From JAICYJ01 sp963766445 (GTDB lineage: Bacteria > Actinomycetota > Thermoleophilia > Gaiellales > JAICJC01), in assembly GCA_963766445.1 (NCBI GenBank), contig CAVXZW010000015.1:62001-126000 (forward strand): a stretch of 64,000 nucleotides of DNA, in the 5' to 3' direction. Shown piece by piece: positions 26,851-36,326 of the stretch (position 1 is the stretch's first letter; each line of letters starts with the position of its first letter). The position numbers and the translations under genes are program-made. The notes beneath the pieces were generated by a model, which was not told where the DNA came from, did not search any database, and saw nothing but the letters and a program-made list of their open reading frames with translations.

Positions 26851-28248
26851 GTGGCGTACAGCTATCCGGCCTTGCCGTCCAAACCGACGCGCGCGCACTT
26901 CCAGCGACTGCTGTGGCGCGCCGGTTTCGCGGGCAGCCACGACCAGATCACGCACTACGTGAAGCTGGGGCTGCCCAAGGCCGTGACCGAGCTGCTGACG
27001 CCGTTTCGCAAGAACGTGCTGGTCGGGCCAGTCCCGACCGACGGCGGCAACAGGCTGCAACCGCTCGACCTGTGGGGGCACGACTGCCTGTGGTGGCTCG
27101 ACCGCATGGTGCGCAGCCGAAACCAACTGGTGGAGCGGATGACGCTGAACCTGCACGACCTGTTCGCGACCTCCAACGCCGGTGTCGGGAACACCCGGCA
27201 CATGCTGCGCCAGAACCGGCTGCTGCGCGGGCACGCGGTCGGGAACTTCCACGACTTGCTCGAGCGGATCACGATCGACCCGGCCATGCTGCTGTGGCTG
27301 AACGGCGCGGACTCGAACAAGTGGGAGCCCAACGAGAACTACGGGCGCGAGGTGATGGAGCTGTTCTGCCTGGGCAACGACCCGAACCTGGAGTCGCTCA
27401 CCCACGGGCTCTGGACGAACGCCAGCATGTACACGCAGGACGACATCCACGAGGCCGCGCGCGCACTCACGGGCTGGCGCTACGACTGGAACAAGGCGGC
27501 GACGGGCACGATCAAGCAGCGCGAGAACCCGACCTTCTGGGACGCCGGCTACCACGACACCGGCCAAAAGACGATCTACGGCCACACCGGCAACTGGGAC
27601 TGGCGCGACGTCTGCAGGCTGGTGGTGCACCATCCCAACCACGCGCCCTACCTGGCCTACTCGCTGTGGAGCTACTTCATCTCGACACCGCCGACGGCGA
27701 CGGCCATGCGCCAGATGGTCAACAACTACAGGAACTCGGGCTTCGAGCTGGCGCCGCTTCTGAAGGTGATCCTGCACCACCCGGCCTTCTACCTGAACCT
27801 GGGCGAGCCGGACATGGTGAAGCCGCCGATCGTGTTCGTGGCCGCCGGCCTCCGGAACACGCGCCGCTTCATCAAGAACAACAGCTGGAGCTGGCTGCTC
27901 GACAACATGGGCCAGGTGCCGTTCTACCCGCCCAACGTGTCGGGCTGGAAGCAGGGTCCGGCGTTCCTGAACACGAACACCGCACACGCCTACTGGCAGA
28001 CCACCGGCTACCTGCTCTACCAGACGATCAACGATCCCGGCAGCCAGACGCCGCAGGCGGCGGTCACCGCCGCCATTTCGGCGCTCTCCCACCCCTGGGC
28101 CTCGAGCGACACCCACGCCAAACTCGTGACCTACGCCAGCGACTACGCCACCCGCAACGGGCCGACGCTGGACTCCCACGACCACGTGGAGCGCCAGACG
28201 GTTATCCGGGCGATGCTGATGGCCGGTCCTGACGGCCTCCTCCACTGA
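26851..28248 (+). CDS. DUF1800 domain protein
   Basis: The 465-residue protein is uninterrupted and has the DUF1800 landmarks: HFQRLLWRAGFAGSHDQI, LHDLFATSNAGVG, LERITIDPAMLLWLNGADSN, NENYGREVMELFCLG, DDIHEAARALTGWRYD, HHPAFY and FYPPNVSGWKQGPAFLN. The function is unknown, but it is almost always paired with a DUF1501 protein, as here (22-bp gap). The pair is thought to act outside the cytoplasm, perhaps on sulfated polymers or as a secreted complex; that is literature inference. No signal peptide is visible. GTG 26851 is the only sensible start. Confidence 0.9.
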   Translation: MAYSYPALPSKPTRAHFQRLLWRAGFAGSHDQITHYVKLGLPKAVTELLTPFRKNVLVGPVPTDGGNRLQPLDLWGHDCLWWLDRMVRSRNQLVERMTLNLHDLFATSNAGVGNTRHMLRQNRLLRGHAVGNFHDLLERITIDPAMLLWLNGADSNKWEPNENYGREVMELFCLGNDPNLESLTHGLWTNASMYTQDDIHEAARALTGWRYDWNKAATGTIKQRENPTFWDAGYHDTGQKTIYGHTGNWDWRDVCRLVVHHPNHAPYLAYSLWSYFISTPPTATAMRQMVNNYRNSGFELAPLLKVILHHPAFYLNLGEPDMVKPPIVFVAAGLRNTRRFIKNNSWSWLLDNMGQVPFYPPNVSGWKQGPAFLNTNTAHAYWQTTGYLLYQTINDPGSQTPQAAVTAAISALSHPWASSDTHAKLVTYASDYATRNGPTLDSHDHVERQTVIRAMLMAGPDGLLH

Positions 28249-28270
28249 GCATGATCGGAGCCACGACCTG

Positions 28271-29662
28271 ATGAACCACTGCGGATGCAACGACTGGCAG
28301 TCCACCCACCGTCGATCGATGCTGCGCCGCCAGGGCCAGGTCGTGCCGATCCCGCGCGCCGTCCTCGAAGGCGAGTCCGCGGGCATGTGCCGCCGCGACT
28401 TCCTCCGAAACGGAGCGGTCGCGTTCCTGACGGTGTACGGCGCCTCGATGCTCGACTGGGGTCACATCTGGGAGGCGGCCTCGGCGCGGGCGGCGACGCC
28501 CGGCACCGATCCGATCATCGTCTCGGTCTTCCTGGACGGCGGCAACGACGGCCTGAACACCCTGATCCCGATCACCGGGTCCGACTACGCCGCGTACGCG
28601 TCGAAGCGCCCGCACATAGGTCTGGCACCTGCCAGCTGCCTGCCGCTGGGCGGAGCGGCCGCGAACCCCGACTGGGCCTGGAACCCGGCCGCGACCGGCT
28701 TCCAGCAGCTGTACGACGCCGGCAAGATCGCCGTCATCCCGTCGGTGGACTACATGCCGCCCGACCTCTCGCACTTCCACTCGCGCGCTTTCTGGCAGGC
28801 CGGCGAGCTCGATCCCGACCCCGCCACCGGCTGGCTGGGCCGCTGGGTCGATCAGAACGGCGCCGCCGACAACCCGCTGCAGGCGGTCTCGGCCGGCTGG
28901 TCGCTGGACGGGTCGCTGAAGAGCGCGACCAACCCGGTCGCGGTGCTGTCGAGCGTCGAGGACGCCCAGTTCACGATGAACAACGTGTGGTCGGATCCGC
29001 AGCTGATGGTGGACACGCTGGCCGGGCTGTCGGAGCGCAGCGCCGCGAACGAGGCCATGGCGGCTGCGGATGACGCGGTCGGCGGCGCGGTCAACGTGGC
29101 CAGCCGGCTGAGCGCGCTGACCCAGCCGACGCTGCCGCCCAACGGGCTCGGCTACGGCACCACCAACTTCGACCAGCGGATGTCCAATCTGGCCTGGATG
29201 CTGGACTCGAACCTGGGCATGCGGGTGGCCTGCGTCTCCTACGACGACGGCTGGGACTTCCACGACTCACAGGTCAGCCGCCAGGCGCAGAACCTGTCGC
29301 GCATGTCGACCACCCTCGCCGCCTTCCAGGCCGACCTGGAGGCGCGCGGCCTGGCCGACCGCGTGATCACGCTGGTGTGGAGCGAGTTCGGGCGCCGCGT
29401 CGAGGACAACGACTCCGGCGGCGGCGGCACCGACCACGGCGCGGGCGGGCTGGCGCTTGTGATCGGCAAGCACGCGAAGGGCGGCATCGCGGCCGAGTTC
29501 CCGGGCATCTCGGACGCAGATCTCGATCAGTGGGGCAACCTGAAGGTGCCGACCGATTACCGCCAGATCTACACGAACCTGCTAGGTGGCTGGATGGGCA
29601 CCGACCCGGCCGACGTGATCCCCAACGCGAGCAGCTACACGCCGCTGGATCTGGTGGCGTAG
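28271..29662 (+). CDS. DUF1501 domain protein with Tat-like signal
   Basis: The 463-residue protein has a late twin-arginine motif (CRRDFLRNGAVAFLTVYGAS) after a 38-residue Cys-rich extension (NHCGCNDW). The DUF1501 core follows: IIVSVFLDGGNDGLNTLIPI, YDAGKIAVIPSVDYMPP, SHFHSRAFWQAGEL, RVITLVWSEFGRRVEDND and GTDHGAGGLALVIG. These resemble alkaline-phosphatase-superfamily sulfatase motifs. It is the second gene of the DUF1800-DUF1501 operon. The N-terminal extension with CGC is longer than usual for a Tat signal and may bind metal. Confidence 0.9.
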   Translation: MNHCGCNDWQSTHRRSMLRRQGQVVPIPRAVLEGESAGMCRRDFLRNGAVAFLTVYGASMLDWGHIWEAASARAATPGTDPIIVSVFLDGGNDGLNTLIPITGSDYAAYASKRPHIGLAPASCLPLGGAAANPDWAWNPAATGFQQLYDAGKIAVIPSVDYMPPDLSHFHSRAFWQAGELDPDPATGWLGRWVDQNGAADNPLQAVSAGWSLDGSLKSATNPVAVLSSVEDAQFTMNNVWSDPQLMVDTLAGLSERSAANEAMAAADDAVGGAVNVASRLSALTQPTLPPNGLGYGTTNFDQRMSNLAWMLDSNLGMRVACVSYDDGWDFHDSQVSRQAQNLSRMSTTLAAFQADLEARGLADRVITLVWSEFGRRVEDNDSGGGGTDHGAGGLALVIGKHAKGGIAAEFPGISDADLDQWGNLKVPTDYRQIYTNLLGGWMGTDPADVIPNASSYTPLDLVA

Positions 29663-29725
29663 GGCGATCCGCCGGCGCCGGCGGGCGATCACCGATCCGA
29701 TCGCCGCCCCTGCGATACTTCAGGG

Positions 29726-30334
29726 GTGGCCGGCCTGCGCGCTCTCACATTCGCCGCCCTTGCCGCCGTCACGGCGGCGGTCGCCCATGGCGGGTTCGCC
29801 ACGCTGGCCGATCCGCGCTGGGCGGTCGCGGCGCTGAGCGGCGCCGGCGTGGCCGCGCTGGTGATGTGGCGAGGCTGGGCGCTGGTGGCGCGGCGGGGAG
29901 AGATCCAGGACACGGCCTCGCTGGCCGCGCTGATCCCGGCGATGCTGGCCGCGCAGACGGCTGCGCACCTGGCGCTGCTGGCAGCGGGAGCGCCCGCGCA
30001 CCCCGGTGCCCACGGATCGCTGGCCCTGCACCTGGCGCTGGCGGTGGTGGCCGCGGTGGTGGTGCAGCTGATCGACGTGCACACGCAGCGCCGCGCGCTG
30101 GCGGCACTGACGGCGCCACGGCTCTCGGGAGCACGTCGTGCGACGAGCACCCGCCGCCGCTGCGTCCCGCGGCCTGGCCGCATGGCACCGCCGCGGCCGC
30201 GCACCGCCGCTCCCCGCCTGACCCGTCCCCCACCCTCGGTCAGGAGTTCCACTGCGCCACCGCATGCCATGCGCCACCCCGATGCACGGCCCGGTCCAGC
30301 CGGGCGGCCTCGCGCTGCCGTCCGGGAGCCCGGG
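29726..30334 (+). CDS. Small polytopic membrane protein, in frame with the CopC-CopD gene
   Basis: Four hydrophobic segments lie within the first 125 residues (for example LTFAALAAVTAAVAHGGFA and LALHLALAVVAAVVVQLI). The remaining 80 residues to 30334 are Arg/Pro-rich (STRRRCVPRPGRMAPPRPR) and look like an out-of-frame tail, so a frame break after about 30110 is likely. No stop codon separates the frame from the following CopC-CopD start at 30335. I take them as two genes because the second has its own ATG and signal peptide. The function is unknown; companion membrane proteins are common beside CopD genes. Confidence 0.5.
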
Positions 30335-32770
30335 ATGAGACGGGCGGCCGCACTGCTCGCGCTGCTGGCGCTGCCGCTGATCTGGCCGGCCTGGGCGCAG
30401 GCACACGCCACGCTGCTCGCCACCACGCCCGGCGCCGGCACGCGCGTCGCGACCCCTCCGCACCAGCTGGTGCTCACGTTCGACCAGCAGATACGCCCCG
30501 TCAGCGGCGGCACCACCGTCGTCGATGCCGCCGGCAAGTCGGTGATGGCGGGGCCGGCCGCAAACGCGCCGGGCAACCTCAAGCAGCTGGTGGTACCGCT
30601 GCAGCAGGGCCTGCCGGCCGGCGACTACACCGTGCGCTGGGAGATCGTCTCCACCGACGGCCACCTGATCGCCGGCGTGTACGCCTTCGGCGTCGGCACC
30701 GGCGGGCCGGTTCCGCAAGCGGAGTCGCAGGACGCGCCCACCGACTGGCCGTTCCTGATCGCCCGCTTCTTCTACTTCGCCGGACTGCTGACGCTGGTCG
30801 GCGGCGTCGTCTACCGCGTGGCCGCCTACCAGCCGGGCACCGCCGCGGTGACCGGCGAGCCGCGGCGGCTGATGGGTCTGCGCGAACGCCACCGCGCCAA
30901 CCAGGTGCTGGCGCTGTCGGCGGTGCTGGTGCTGGCCGGCGGCTGGGTGGCGCTGACGCGGCAGGGCGCGCAGGTGGCGGGCGTCAGCTTCTGGGAGGCG
31001 TTCGATCATCGCGGACCGGTTGCCTCGGCGCTGGACGCGACCCGTTTCGGCCGCCAGTTCGGGCGCGGCATCGACGTGACCGCGGTCTTCACGATCCTGG
31101 TCGCCCTGGCCTACGCTACGGTCGGCGTCAGCCGCCGGCTGACCGCGGTGCTGGCGGTGCCCGCGGCGATCGCCGGGGCCTGGGCGCTGGCCGCACCCGG
31201 CATCTCCGGGCATGCGGGTGACCCCGGCCGCGGCCCGCTGGTGATCGGCCTGGACGCCCTGCACGTCGCCGCGGCCGCGATCTGGATCGGAGGGCTGGTC
31301 CAGCTGGCGGTGGTCACGCCACATGCCACGCGCGGCCTCACCCAGCCGCTGCGCGACGCGACCCGCGCCAGGATCGCCGGGCGCTTCTCGCGGATGGCGG
31401 TGGCCGCCGTCGCGGTGCTGGCGGTGACCGGCGGCCTGCGGGCGCTGTGGGAGCTGTCCTCCGTGTCGCAGATCTGGACGACCTCCTACGGCCGCACGCT
31501 GCTGGCAAAGACGGTGCTGCTCCTGATGACGCTGGCGGTCGCGTCGCGCAGCCGCCGGTTCCTGGGCCGCTACCAGATGCTGCGGCGTTCGGTCACCGCC
31601 GAGCTGGTGGTGCTGTCGGCTGTCGTTGCGGCGGTTGCCCTGCTCACCAACCTGCCGCCCGGGAGCAGGCCCACCGCCGTCTCGGGTGCGACCACCGCGA
31701 CCGGCGGCGCGGCCACCGTGGCCCTGCGAAACGGCGGGCAGATCAGCGTCTGGCCGGGGACGGCCGGGCCCAACGCGATCCGGCTGTCGCTGCCGGCCCA
31801 GACGACGGCGCCCAGCCTGCACCTGCAGCAGGCGGACGGCACACCGGTGCCCGCGAAGCTGATCGCTAGCGGGGCCCACACCTGGCTGGCCTGGGCGCCG
31901 GGGCTTGACGCGGGCGCGGTCTCGGCTCGCGCGACGGCGGGCGGACAGGCCTGGTCGACGTCGCTCGACATCGGCGAGGCGGTGCACAGCGAGGGCGTAC
32001 CAACGGCTCCGCTGGCGACCGGCCCGCTGGCAGCCGGCGAAGCATCCGATCTGGCGGTCGCGGCACAGCGGATCGGCAACCACCGCGTCCGCTTCACGGT
32101 GCTGGGGCAGGACGGATCTGCGTCGCGAGTCGTTGCCGTCACGGCAAACGGCCGGCTGGCGACGCCGTGCCTGAAGACGCCCGAGGTGTGCTTCGAGGCG
32201 CCGGTCAGCCGCAGGGCCGGCCCGCTGGCGGTGACGGTGCTTCGGCCCGGCCGCGCGACGGTCGGCACCACGCTCGAGCTGCCGGCGGCGGATGCGCAGC
32301 CGGCGGCGGCGCTGGTGCGCGACACCGCCAGGTCGCTGCGCGCGCTGCACTCGGTGCGGTTCGAGAACCACCTCGCCTCGGATCCCGTGCACTCGGTGGA
32401 CACGACGTTCATCGTGGGTGCGCCCGACCGGCTGGCGATCGACGTGCACGGAGGCGCGCAGTCACGCGTGATCGGCAACCACCGCTGGGATCTACAGAAC
32501 GGCAGCTGGGCGAAGCAGCCGATCCAGCGGTTGAAGCTGCCAGATCCGTACTGGGCGAACGGGGCGCTGGCGGCGTACGTGACAGGATCGACCAGGAATG
32601 GCGTTGAGGTGACGCTGGGGGTGGCGCAGGGGCCGACGTTTTTCCGGCTGCTGATCGACAAGCGGACGCACCTGGTGAAGCGGCTGTGGATGACGACGGC
32701 CGCGCACTTCATGCGCGAGCACTACCTGGACTTCAACTCGGCGCCGCCGGTCACGGTGCCACCTTCGTAG
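30335..32770 (+). CDS. CopC-CopD (YcnJ-like) copper protein with C-terminal extracytoplasmic domain
   Basis: The 811-residue product starts with a signal peptide (LLALLALPLIWPAWAQA) and a CopC domain whose mature first residue is His (HATLLATTPGAGTRV), the copper ligand, with a second His in VSTDGHLIAG. Then come about eight membrane spans of the CopD domain (from FLIARFFYFAGLLTLVGGVV to ELVVLSAVVAAVALLTN). The last 330 residues form an outside part with a beta-rich domain and a LolA-like segment (SVDTTFIVGAPDRLAIDV, WDLQNGSWAKQPIQRL). Copper uptake or delivery is expected. It is the longest uninterrupted gene of the window. Confidence 0.85.
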   Translation: MRRAAALLALLALPLIWPAWAQAHATLLATTPGAGTRVATPPHQLVLTFDQQIRPVSGGTTVVDAAGKSVMAGPAANAPGNLKQLVVPLQQGLPAGDYTVRWEIVSTDGHLIAGVYAFGVGTGGPVPQAESQDAPTDWPFLIARFFYFAGLLTLVGGVVYRVAAYQPGTAAVTGEPRRLMGLRERHRANQVLALSAVLVLAGGWVALTRQGAQVAGVSFWEAFDHRGPVASALDATRFGRQFGRGIDVTAVFTILVALAYATVGVSRRLTAVLAVPAAIAGAWALAAPGISGHAGDPGRGPLVIGLDALHVAAAAIWIGGLVQLAVVTPHATRGLTQPLRDATRARIAGRFSRMAVAAVAVLAVTGGLRALWELSSVSQIWTTSYGRTLLAKTVLLLMTLAVASRSRRFLGRYQMLRRSVTAELVVLSAVVAAVALLTNLPPGSRPTAVSGATTATGGAATVALRNGGQISVWPGTAGPNAIRLSLPAQTTAPSLHLQQADGTPVPAKLIASGAHTWLAWAPGLDAGAVSARATAGGQAWSTSLDIGEAVHSEGVPTAPLATGPLAAGEASDLAVAAQRIGNHRVRFTVLGQDGSASRVVAVTANGRLATPCLKTPEVCFEAPVSRRAGPLAVTVLRPGRATVGTTLELPAADAQPAAALVRDTARSLRALHSVRFENHLASDPVHSVDTTFIVGAPDRLAIDVHGGAQSRVIGNHRWDLQNGSWAKQPIQRLKLPDPYWANGALAAYVTGSTRNGVEVTLGVAQGPTFFRLLIDKRTHLVKRLWMTTAAHFMREHYLDFNSAPPVTVPPS

Positions 32771-32930
32771 CAAGGGGCGGTGGCAGCGCCCAGCGGCGTT
32801 CGTGGTGCCAGCGCTGGATGGTGCGGTGGCTGGGCGGCTCGGCGTTGGTGTAGGTCGCGTCGAGGACGTGCGCGCGAACGATGCTCACCGGTGCGCCCCG
32901 GGCGAAGGCACGCTCCGCACGCAGCCGCAT
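32751..32930 (-). CDS. Small basic ORF (59 residues), possible DNA-binding peptide
   Basis: ATG 32930 gives a 59-residue basic peptide containing VSIVRAHVLDATYTNAEPP and HRTIQRWHHERRWALPPP. The second part looks like the recognition half of a helix-turn-helix. A GAGG lies just before the ATG. The 3' end overlaps the end of the CopC-CopD gene (convergent). It may be a remnant of a transposase or regulator. The rest of the 32771-33111 stretch is C/A-rich on the plus strand and holds nothing else I can name. Confidence 0.35.
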   Translation of the reverse strand: MRLRAERAFARGAPVSIVRAHVLDATYTNAEPPSHRTIQRWHHERRWALPPPLATKVAP

Positions 32931-33111
32931 CCTCGGCCACGCCTAGGAGCCGGGTCTTCTGCGAGCAGGCAACGCAACACCAATGCCTCAAACACCAAAC
33001 GACACTCACCCACACCGCCAACTGGCACGCCCCTGGCCAGCAGTTCTGCGCGCCCCGCCCCCTCAAACCCGCCGCCCAAACAACCAGCACCCGCCAGGTA
33101 CACTCGCCGCG

Positions 33112-33628
33112 ATGCCCGAGCCACCCGAGGTGCGCCCGATCACCGAGGCGGAGGTTGCCGTACTCGATGCCGCGTACCCCGAGCACGAGAGCCGTCACCA
33201 GCTCCGCCTCCGACGGCAGCTGGCCGGCGAGGGTACCTACTTCGTCGCGTGGTCGGGGGATGAGCCGGCCGGGTGGGTGTTTCTGGACTTCCCGGAGCAT
33301 GCGCTCGGAGCGGGCGCTGGGCGGCGCGCAGCTGGCGGATCTGCAGGTCGCCGCTCCCTACCGCGGCGCCGGCCTTGGCCGCGCCCTGCTCGACGCCTCC
33401 GAGCAGGCGGCCTGCGATGCCGGCTGGGACACCATCGGCCTCTCCGTCACTGTCTCCAATCCAGACAACGAGCTCGCACGGTTCATCTACCGCCGCCGCG
33501 GCTACCGCGACAGCGGCCAGGGCGAGTTCCACGACGGCTACCACTACCACGACACCGCCGGCGTCCGCCGCTACCACGGCGAGCAGCACGTCTACCTGGT
33601 CAAGCGCCTCAGCGGCGCCGACTCCTAG
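33112..33628 (+). CDS. GNAT-family N-acetyltransferase (frame break near 33300)
   Basis: The start MPEPPEVRPITEAEVAVLDA leads to VAWSGDEPAGWVFLDFPEH. A one-base break near 33300 moves the frame to LGGAQLADLQVAAPYRGAGL, which holds the acetyl-CoA loop (RGAGLGRALL), and on to DNELARFIYRRRGYRDSG. Length is about 171 residues, a single GNAT domain. The substrate is unknown. TACACT (33099-33104) lies 7 nt before ATG 33112, consistent with a leaderless message. It is convergent with the DUF5317 gene and overlaps its end. Confidence 0.8.
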
Positions 33629-34194
33629 GCCGGGTCGGTCTCGACCGCCGGCGTGCGCCTGAACGGCACGCGCGCGCCCATCGCCGCGGCGATCACCACG
33701 ATCGCGCCGACCGCGATCAGCACGTCGCCCACCGAGAAGATGTTTCCGAACGGCACCCAGCCCGGTGCCGCCCACCGGTCGACGAACCAGGCCAGGTTGG
33801 GCGACGCGTCGCGAACGCTGTTGTTGTGCACGCCCGAGTAGTTCAGGCCGCCGTCGCGCATCGCGCTGGGCAGCGCCGGCATGTGCCCGCCGTTGGCCAG
33901 GATCGCCGCTAGGTTGAACAGCATCCCGGCCGCGGCGATCGGCATACCGAACAGGTGCCGGTTCGCGAACGCCACAACCACCAGGCAGCCGTACGAGGCG
34001 ATCGACAGCGCGGTGGCCACCTGCGTGCCCGCCTGCCACGGCACGAACAGCGAAGGGAACGCCGCGATCTGCAACGCCAGCGCCAGGTAGAACAGCCACG
34101 GCTTCGACACCCGCACGTACGCCAGTCGGCCCAGCCGGCCGCCCAGCAGCAGGCCCAGCACGATCCCGATCGGGACGGTCGGCAGCAGGAACAT
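33625..34194 (-). CDS. DUF5317 family membrane protein
   Basis: The 189-residue protein has about five membrane spans (from VPIGIVLGLLLGGRLGRL to VLIAVGAIVVIAAAMG) with a soluble-looking GGHMPALPSAMRDGGLNYSG loop and DASPNLAWFVDRW. These are features of DUF5317, a family of unknown function common in actinobacteria. Its ATG overlaps the stop of the HD-GYP gene (ATGA), so both are translated from one message. A role in signalling with its partner is inference. Confidence 0.78.
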   Translation of the reverse strand: MFLLPTVPIGIVLGLLLGGRLGRLAYVRVSKPWLFYLALALQIAAFPSLFVPWQAGTQVATALSIASYGCLVVVAFANRHLFGMPIAAAGMLFNLAAILANGGHMPALPSAMRDGGLNYSGVHNNSVRDASPNLAWFVDRWAAPGWVPFGNIFSVGDVLIAVGAIVVIAAAMGARVPFRRTPAVETDPA

Positions 34195-36032
34195 CAGGCC
34201 GTGGCCGGGGTCTGCTCGGGGACGTCCTCGCCCAGCGCGGCCAGGTACTTCTCAAGCGCCGACACCACGCGCGCGTCGAACTGCGTCCAGCAGCGCCGGC
34301 GCAGCTCGGCGATCGCCTCGCCGGAGCTTCCGGCCGCGCGGTAGACGCGGTCCGAGGTCATCGCATCGAACGCGTCGGCGACCAGGATGATGCGCGAGCC
34401 CAGCGGGATGTCCTCCCCGGCCAGTCCCAGCGGATAGCCGCTGCCGTCCCACCACTCGTGGTGGTGGCGGATCCAGCGGTCAACCGGCGACACGCCCAGG
34501 CCCTCGAGCAGGCGGTAGCCGAGATCGGCGTGCTCGCGCATGATGCGCAGCTCGTCGGGGTCGAGCTTGCCCGGCTTCTGCAGGATCCGGTCGGGGATCG
34601 CGATCTTGCCGAGGTCGTGCAGCAGGCCGGCCAGCCGCACCTGCTCGACGGTCTCCTCGTCCAGCCCCATCGCGCGGGCGATGCCCTCCACCAGCCGCGA
34701 CACCGACTGGCTATGGGCGCCGGCGTAGGTGTCCTTTGCATCCACCACCCGGATCAGGCCCTCGGCCGCCTTCAGGCGAGCGTGACGCTCTGCCGTCTCC
34801 GCCAGCTCGTCGGGCGTGTAGATGCGCACAACGGTCGGGCTATAGACACAGGAGCGGTTCTTGCCGTGGTTCTTGGCCCAGTAGAGCGCGCCGTCGGCGA
34901 CGCGCAGCAGCTGGTCGCGGTCGCCGGCGCTGCTGGGGTAGCTGGCGATGCCGGCGCTGACCGTGACCGGCTCGGCGTGCGGGAAGTTGGTCTGCCAGAG
35001 ACGCGCGTGCAGGCGCTCGACGGCGGCATAGGCCTCCTGCTCGCCGTCGTCGGGCAGAAGCAGCGCGAACTCCTCGCCGCCGATCCGGTAGGCCTGCGTG
35101 TCGCCGTACTCCTCGCGCATCAGCCGTGCCAGCGCGATCAGCACATCGTCCCCGACCTGGTGGCCGAAGCGGTCGTTGATGCTCTTGAAGTTGTCGATGT
35201 CGATCAGCACCAGGCCCATCAGCGAGCGGGTGGACGCGCCCAGCGCCAGCGCCTCGCGCAGATCGGTCTGGAACGAGCGATGGTTGCGAAGGCCGGTGAG
35301 CGCGTCGGTCTCTGCGTCGCGGGTGGCCACCACCGAGCGGTAGGCGTAGCGCTGGTACAGCGCCAGCGCGAACAGGGGTCCGGCCAGCAACAGCTCCAGG
35401 CGCGGGTTGATCATCCACAGCGAGGTCGCCAGCGCGGCGATGAAGGCCATGATCGCGAAGGCCGGGCCGGAGTGGCGGACGTAGTCCTCCAGCATCTCGC
35501 GCATGCTGATCCCGGTGTACAGCGAGACCGCGGTCGCGACGGTGATCACGTTGGTGACGACGTACGCCGCGCCGCCCATGAACACGAGCGCGGTCAGCGC
35601 CCCCGCGTGATGCGGCGACACCGTCCAGCCGAGGATGAAACCGGGGCCGGCGGAGACGAACGCCGACAGCCCAGAGGAGGCCCCGTTGAATATGGTGCGG
35701 ACGGCCGGCGCGCGGTTGTGCACCTGCACGATCACCATGCTGACGATGGCGCCCAGCACGGCGTACTGCCAGCCGAACAGGAACTGCGTGGACAGTAGGA
35801 ACACGAAGGCCAGCGAGACCGTGCGGCCACCCTGCTCGTCGAGCGGCACCGGCTTGTACTCCGCAGCCAACGCGGCCACGAAAAACAGCGCCACCCCGAC
35901 GGCTGTGCCGGCGTCCGGTGGCGCTGATGCAATCTTGAGAACTGCCCCGACTGCCACCGGGATCGTCACCGCCAGCATCACGGCGACGAACCGGAGCAGC
36001 CGGGGCGGATACGTATGGGACGAATTCGTCAC
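34194..36032 (-). CDS. Membrane-bound GGDEF and HD-GYP cyclic-di-GMP protein
   Basis: The 612-residue protein has an N-terminal membrane part of about seven or eight spans (up to about residue 230), an intact GGDEF domain (ALTGLRNHRSFQTDLREAL, DIDNFKSINDRFGHQVGDDV, YRIGGEEFALLLPDD) and an HD-GYP phosphodiesterase (LAGLLHDLGKIAIPDRIL, HHEWWDGSGYPLGLAGEDIP). Both catalytic sites look complete, so it may both make and break c-di-GMP, or switch between the two. It lies in an operon between the micro-peptide (71 bp upstream) and DUF5317. Confidence 0.92.
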   Translation of the reverse strand: MTNSSHTYPPRLLRFVAVMLAVTIPVAVGAVLKIASAPPDAGTAVGVALFFVAALAAEYKPVPLDEQGGRTVSLAFVFLLSTQFLFGWQYAVLGAIVSMVIVQVHNRAPAVRTIFNGASSGLSAFVSAGPGFILGWTVSPHHAGALTALVFMGGAAYVVTNVITVATAVSLYTGISMREMLEDYVRHSGPAFAIMAFIAALATSLWMINPRLELLLAGPLFALALYQRYAYRSVVATRDAETDALTGLRNHRSFQTDLREALALGASTRSLMGLVLIDIDNFKSINDRFGHQVGDDVLIALARLMREEYGDTQAYRIGGEEFALLLPDDGEQEAYAAVERLHARLWQTNFPHAEPVTVSAGIASYPSSAGDRDQLLRVADGALYWAKNHGKNRSCVYSPTVVRIYTPDELAETAERHARLKAAEGLIRVVDAKDTYAGAHSQSVSRLVEGIARAMGLDEETVEQVRLAGLLHDLGKIAIPDRILQKPGKLDPDELRIMREHADLGYRLLEGLGVSPVDRWIRHHHEWWDGSGYPLGLAGEDIPLGSRIILVADAFDAMTSDRVYRAAGSSGEAIAELRRRCWTQFDARVVSALEKYLAALGEDVPEQTPATA

Positions 36033-36103
36033 GGCTTGAAACGCTTATCGGTCAGGTTCCCGTCGGCACTTGAGCGCCGTGGCCCGGGACCGGAGGGTGC
36101 GGG

Positions 36104-36202
36104 CTACTGCCACTTGGTCTGGGCGCCGCTGGCGATCGCAAAGGCTGCGATGGCACCAAGGACGAGGGCGACACGGGTCGCGCGATAGTTCCACTTGATC
36201 AT
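36104..36202 (-). CDS. 32-residue membrane micro-peptide
   Basis: ATG 36202 opens the peptide MIKWNYRATRVALVLG, followed by a hydrophobic AAFAIASGA segment and the polar end QTKWQ. A strong ribosome binding site (GGGAGGT, complement of 36211-36217) lies at the right distance, which makes translation likely. A basic N-terminus plus one span fits a small membrane peptide. It is the first gene before the HD-GYP gene and has a leader of about 200 nt. I know no function. Confidence 0.6.
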   Translation of the reverse strand: MIKWNYRATRVALVLGAIAAFAIASGAQTKWQ

Positions 36203-36326
36203 CAGTTCGCACCTCCCTTCGGGGGTGAGCGGGGTCAGGCATCAGAACTGCTGGGGAGGGGCCGCCGCAGCCCGGTAATCGCGGTGTACCGAGGGAGCGT
36301 TGCCCGGAGGGATCGCGGTGCGTCCT

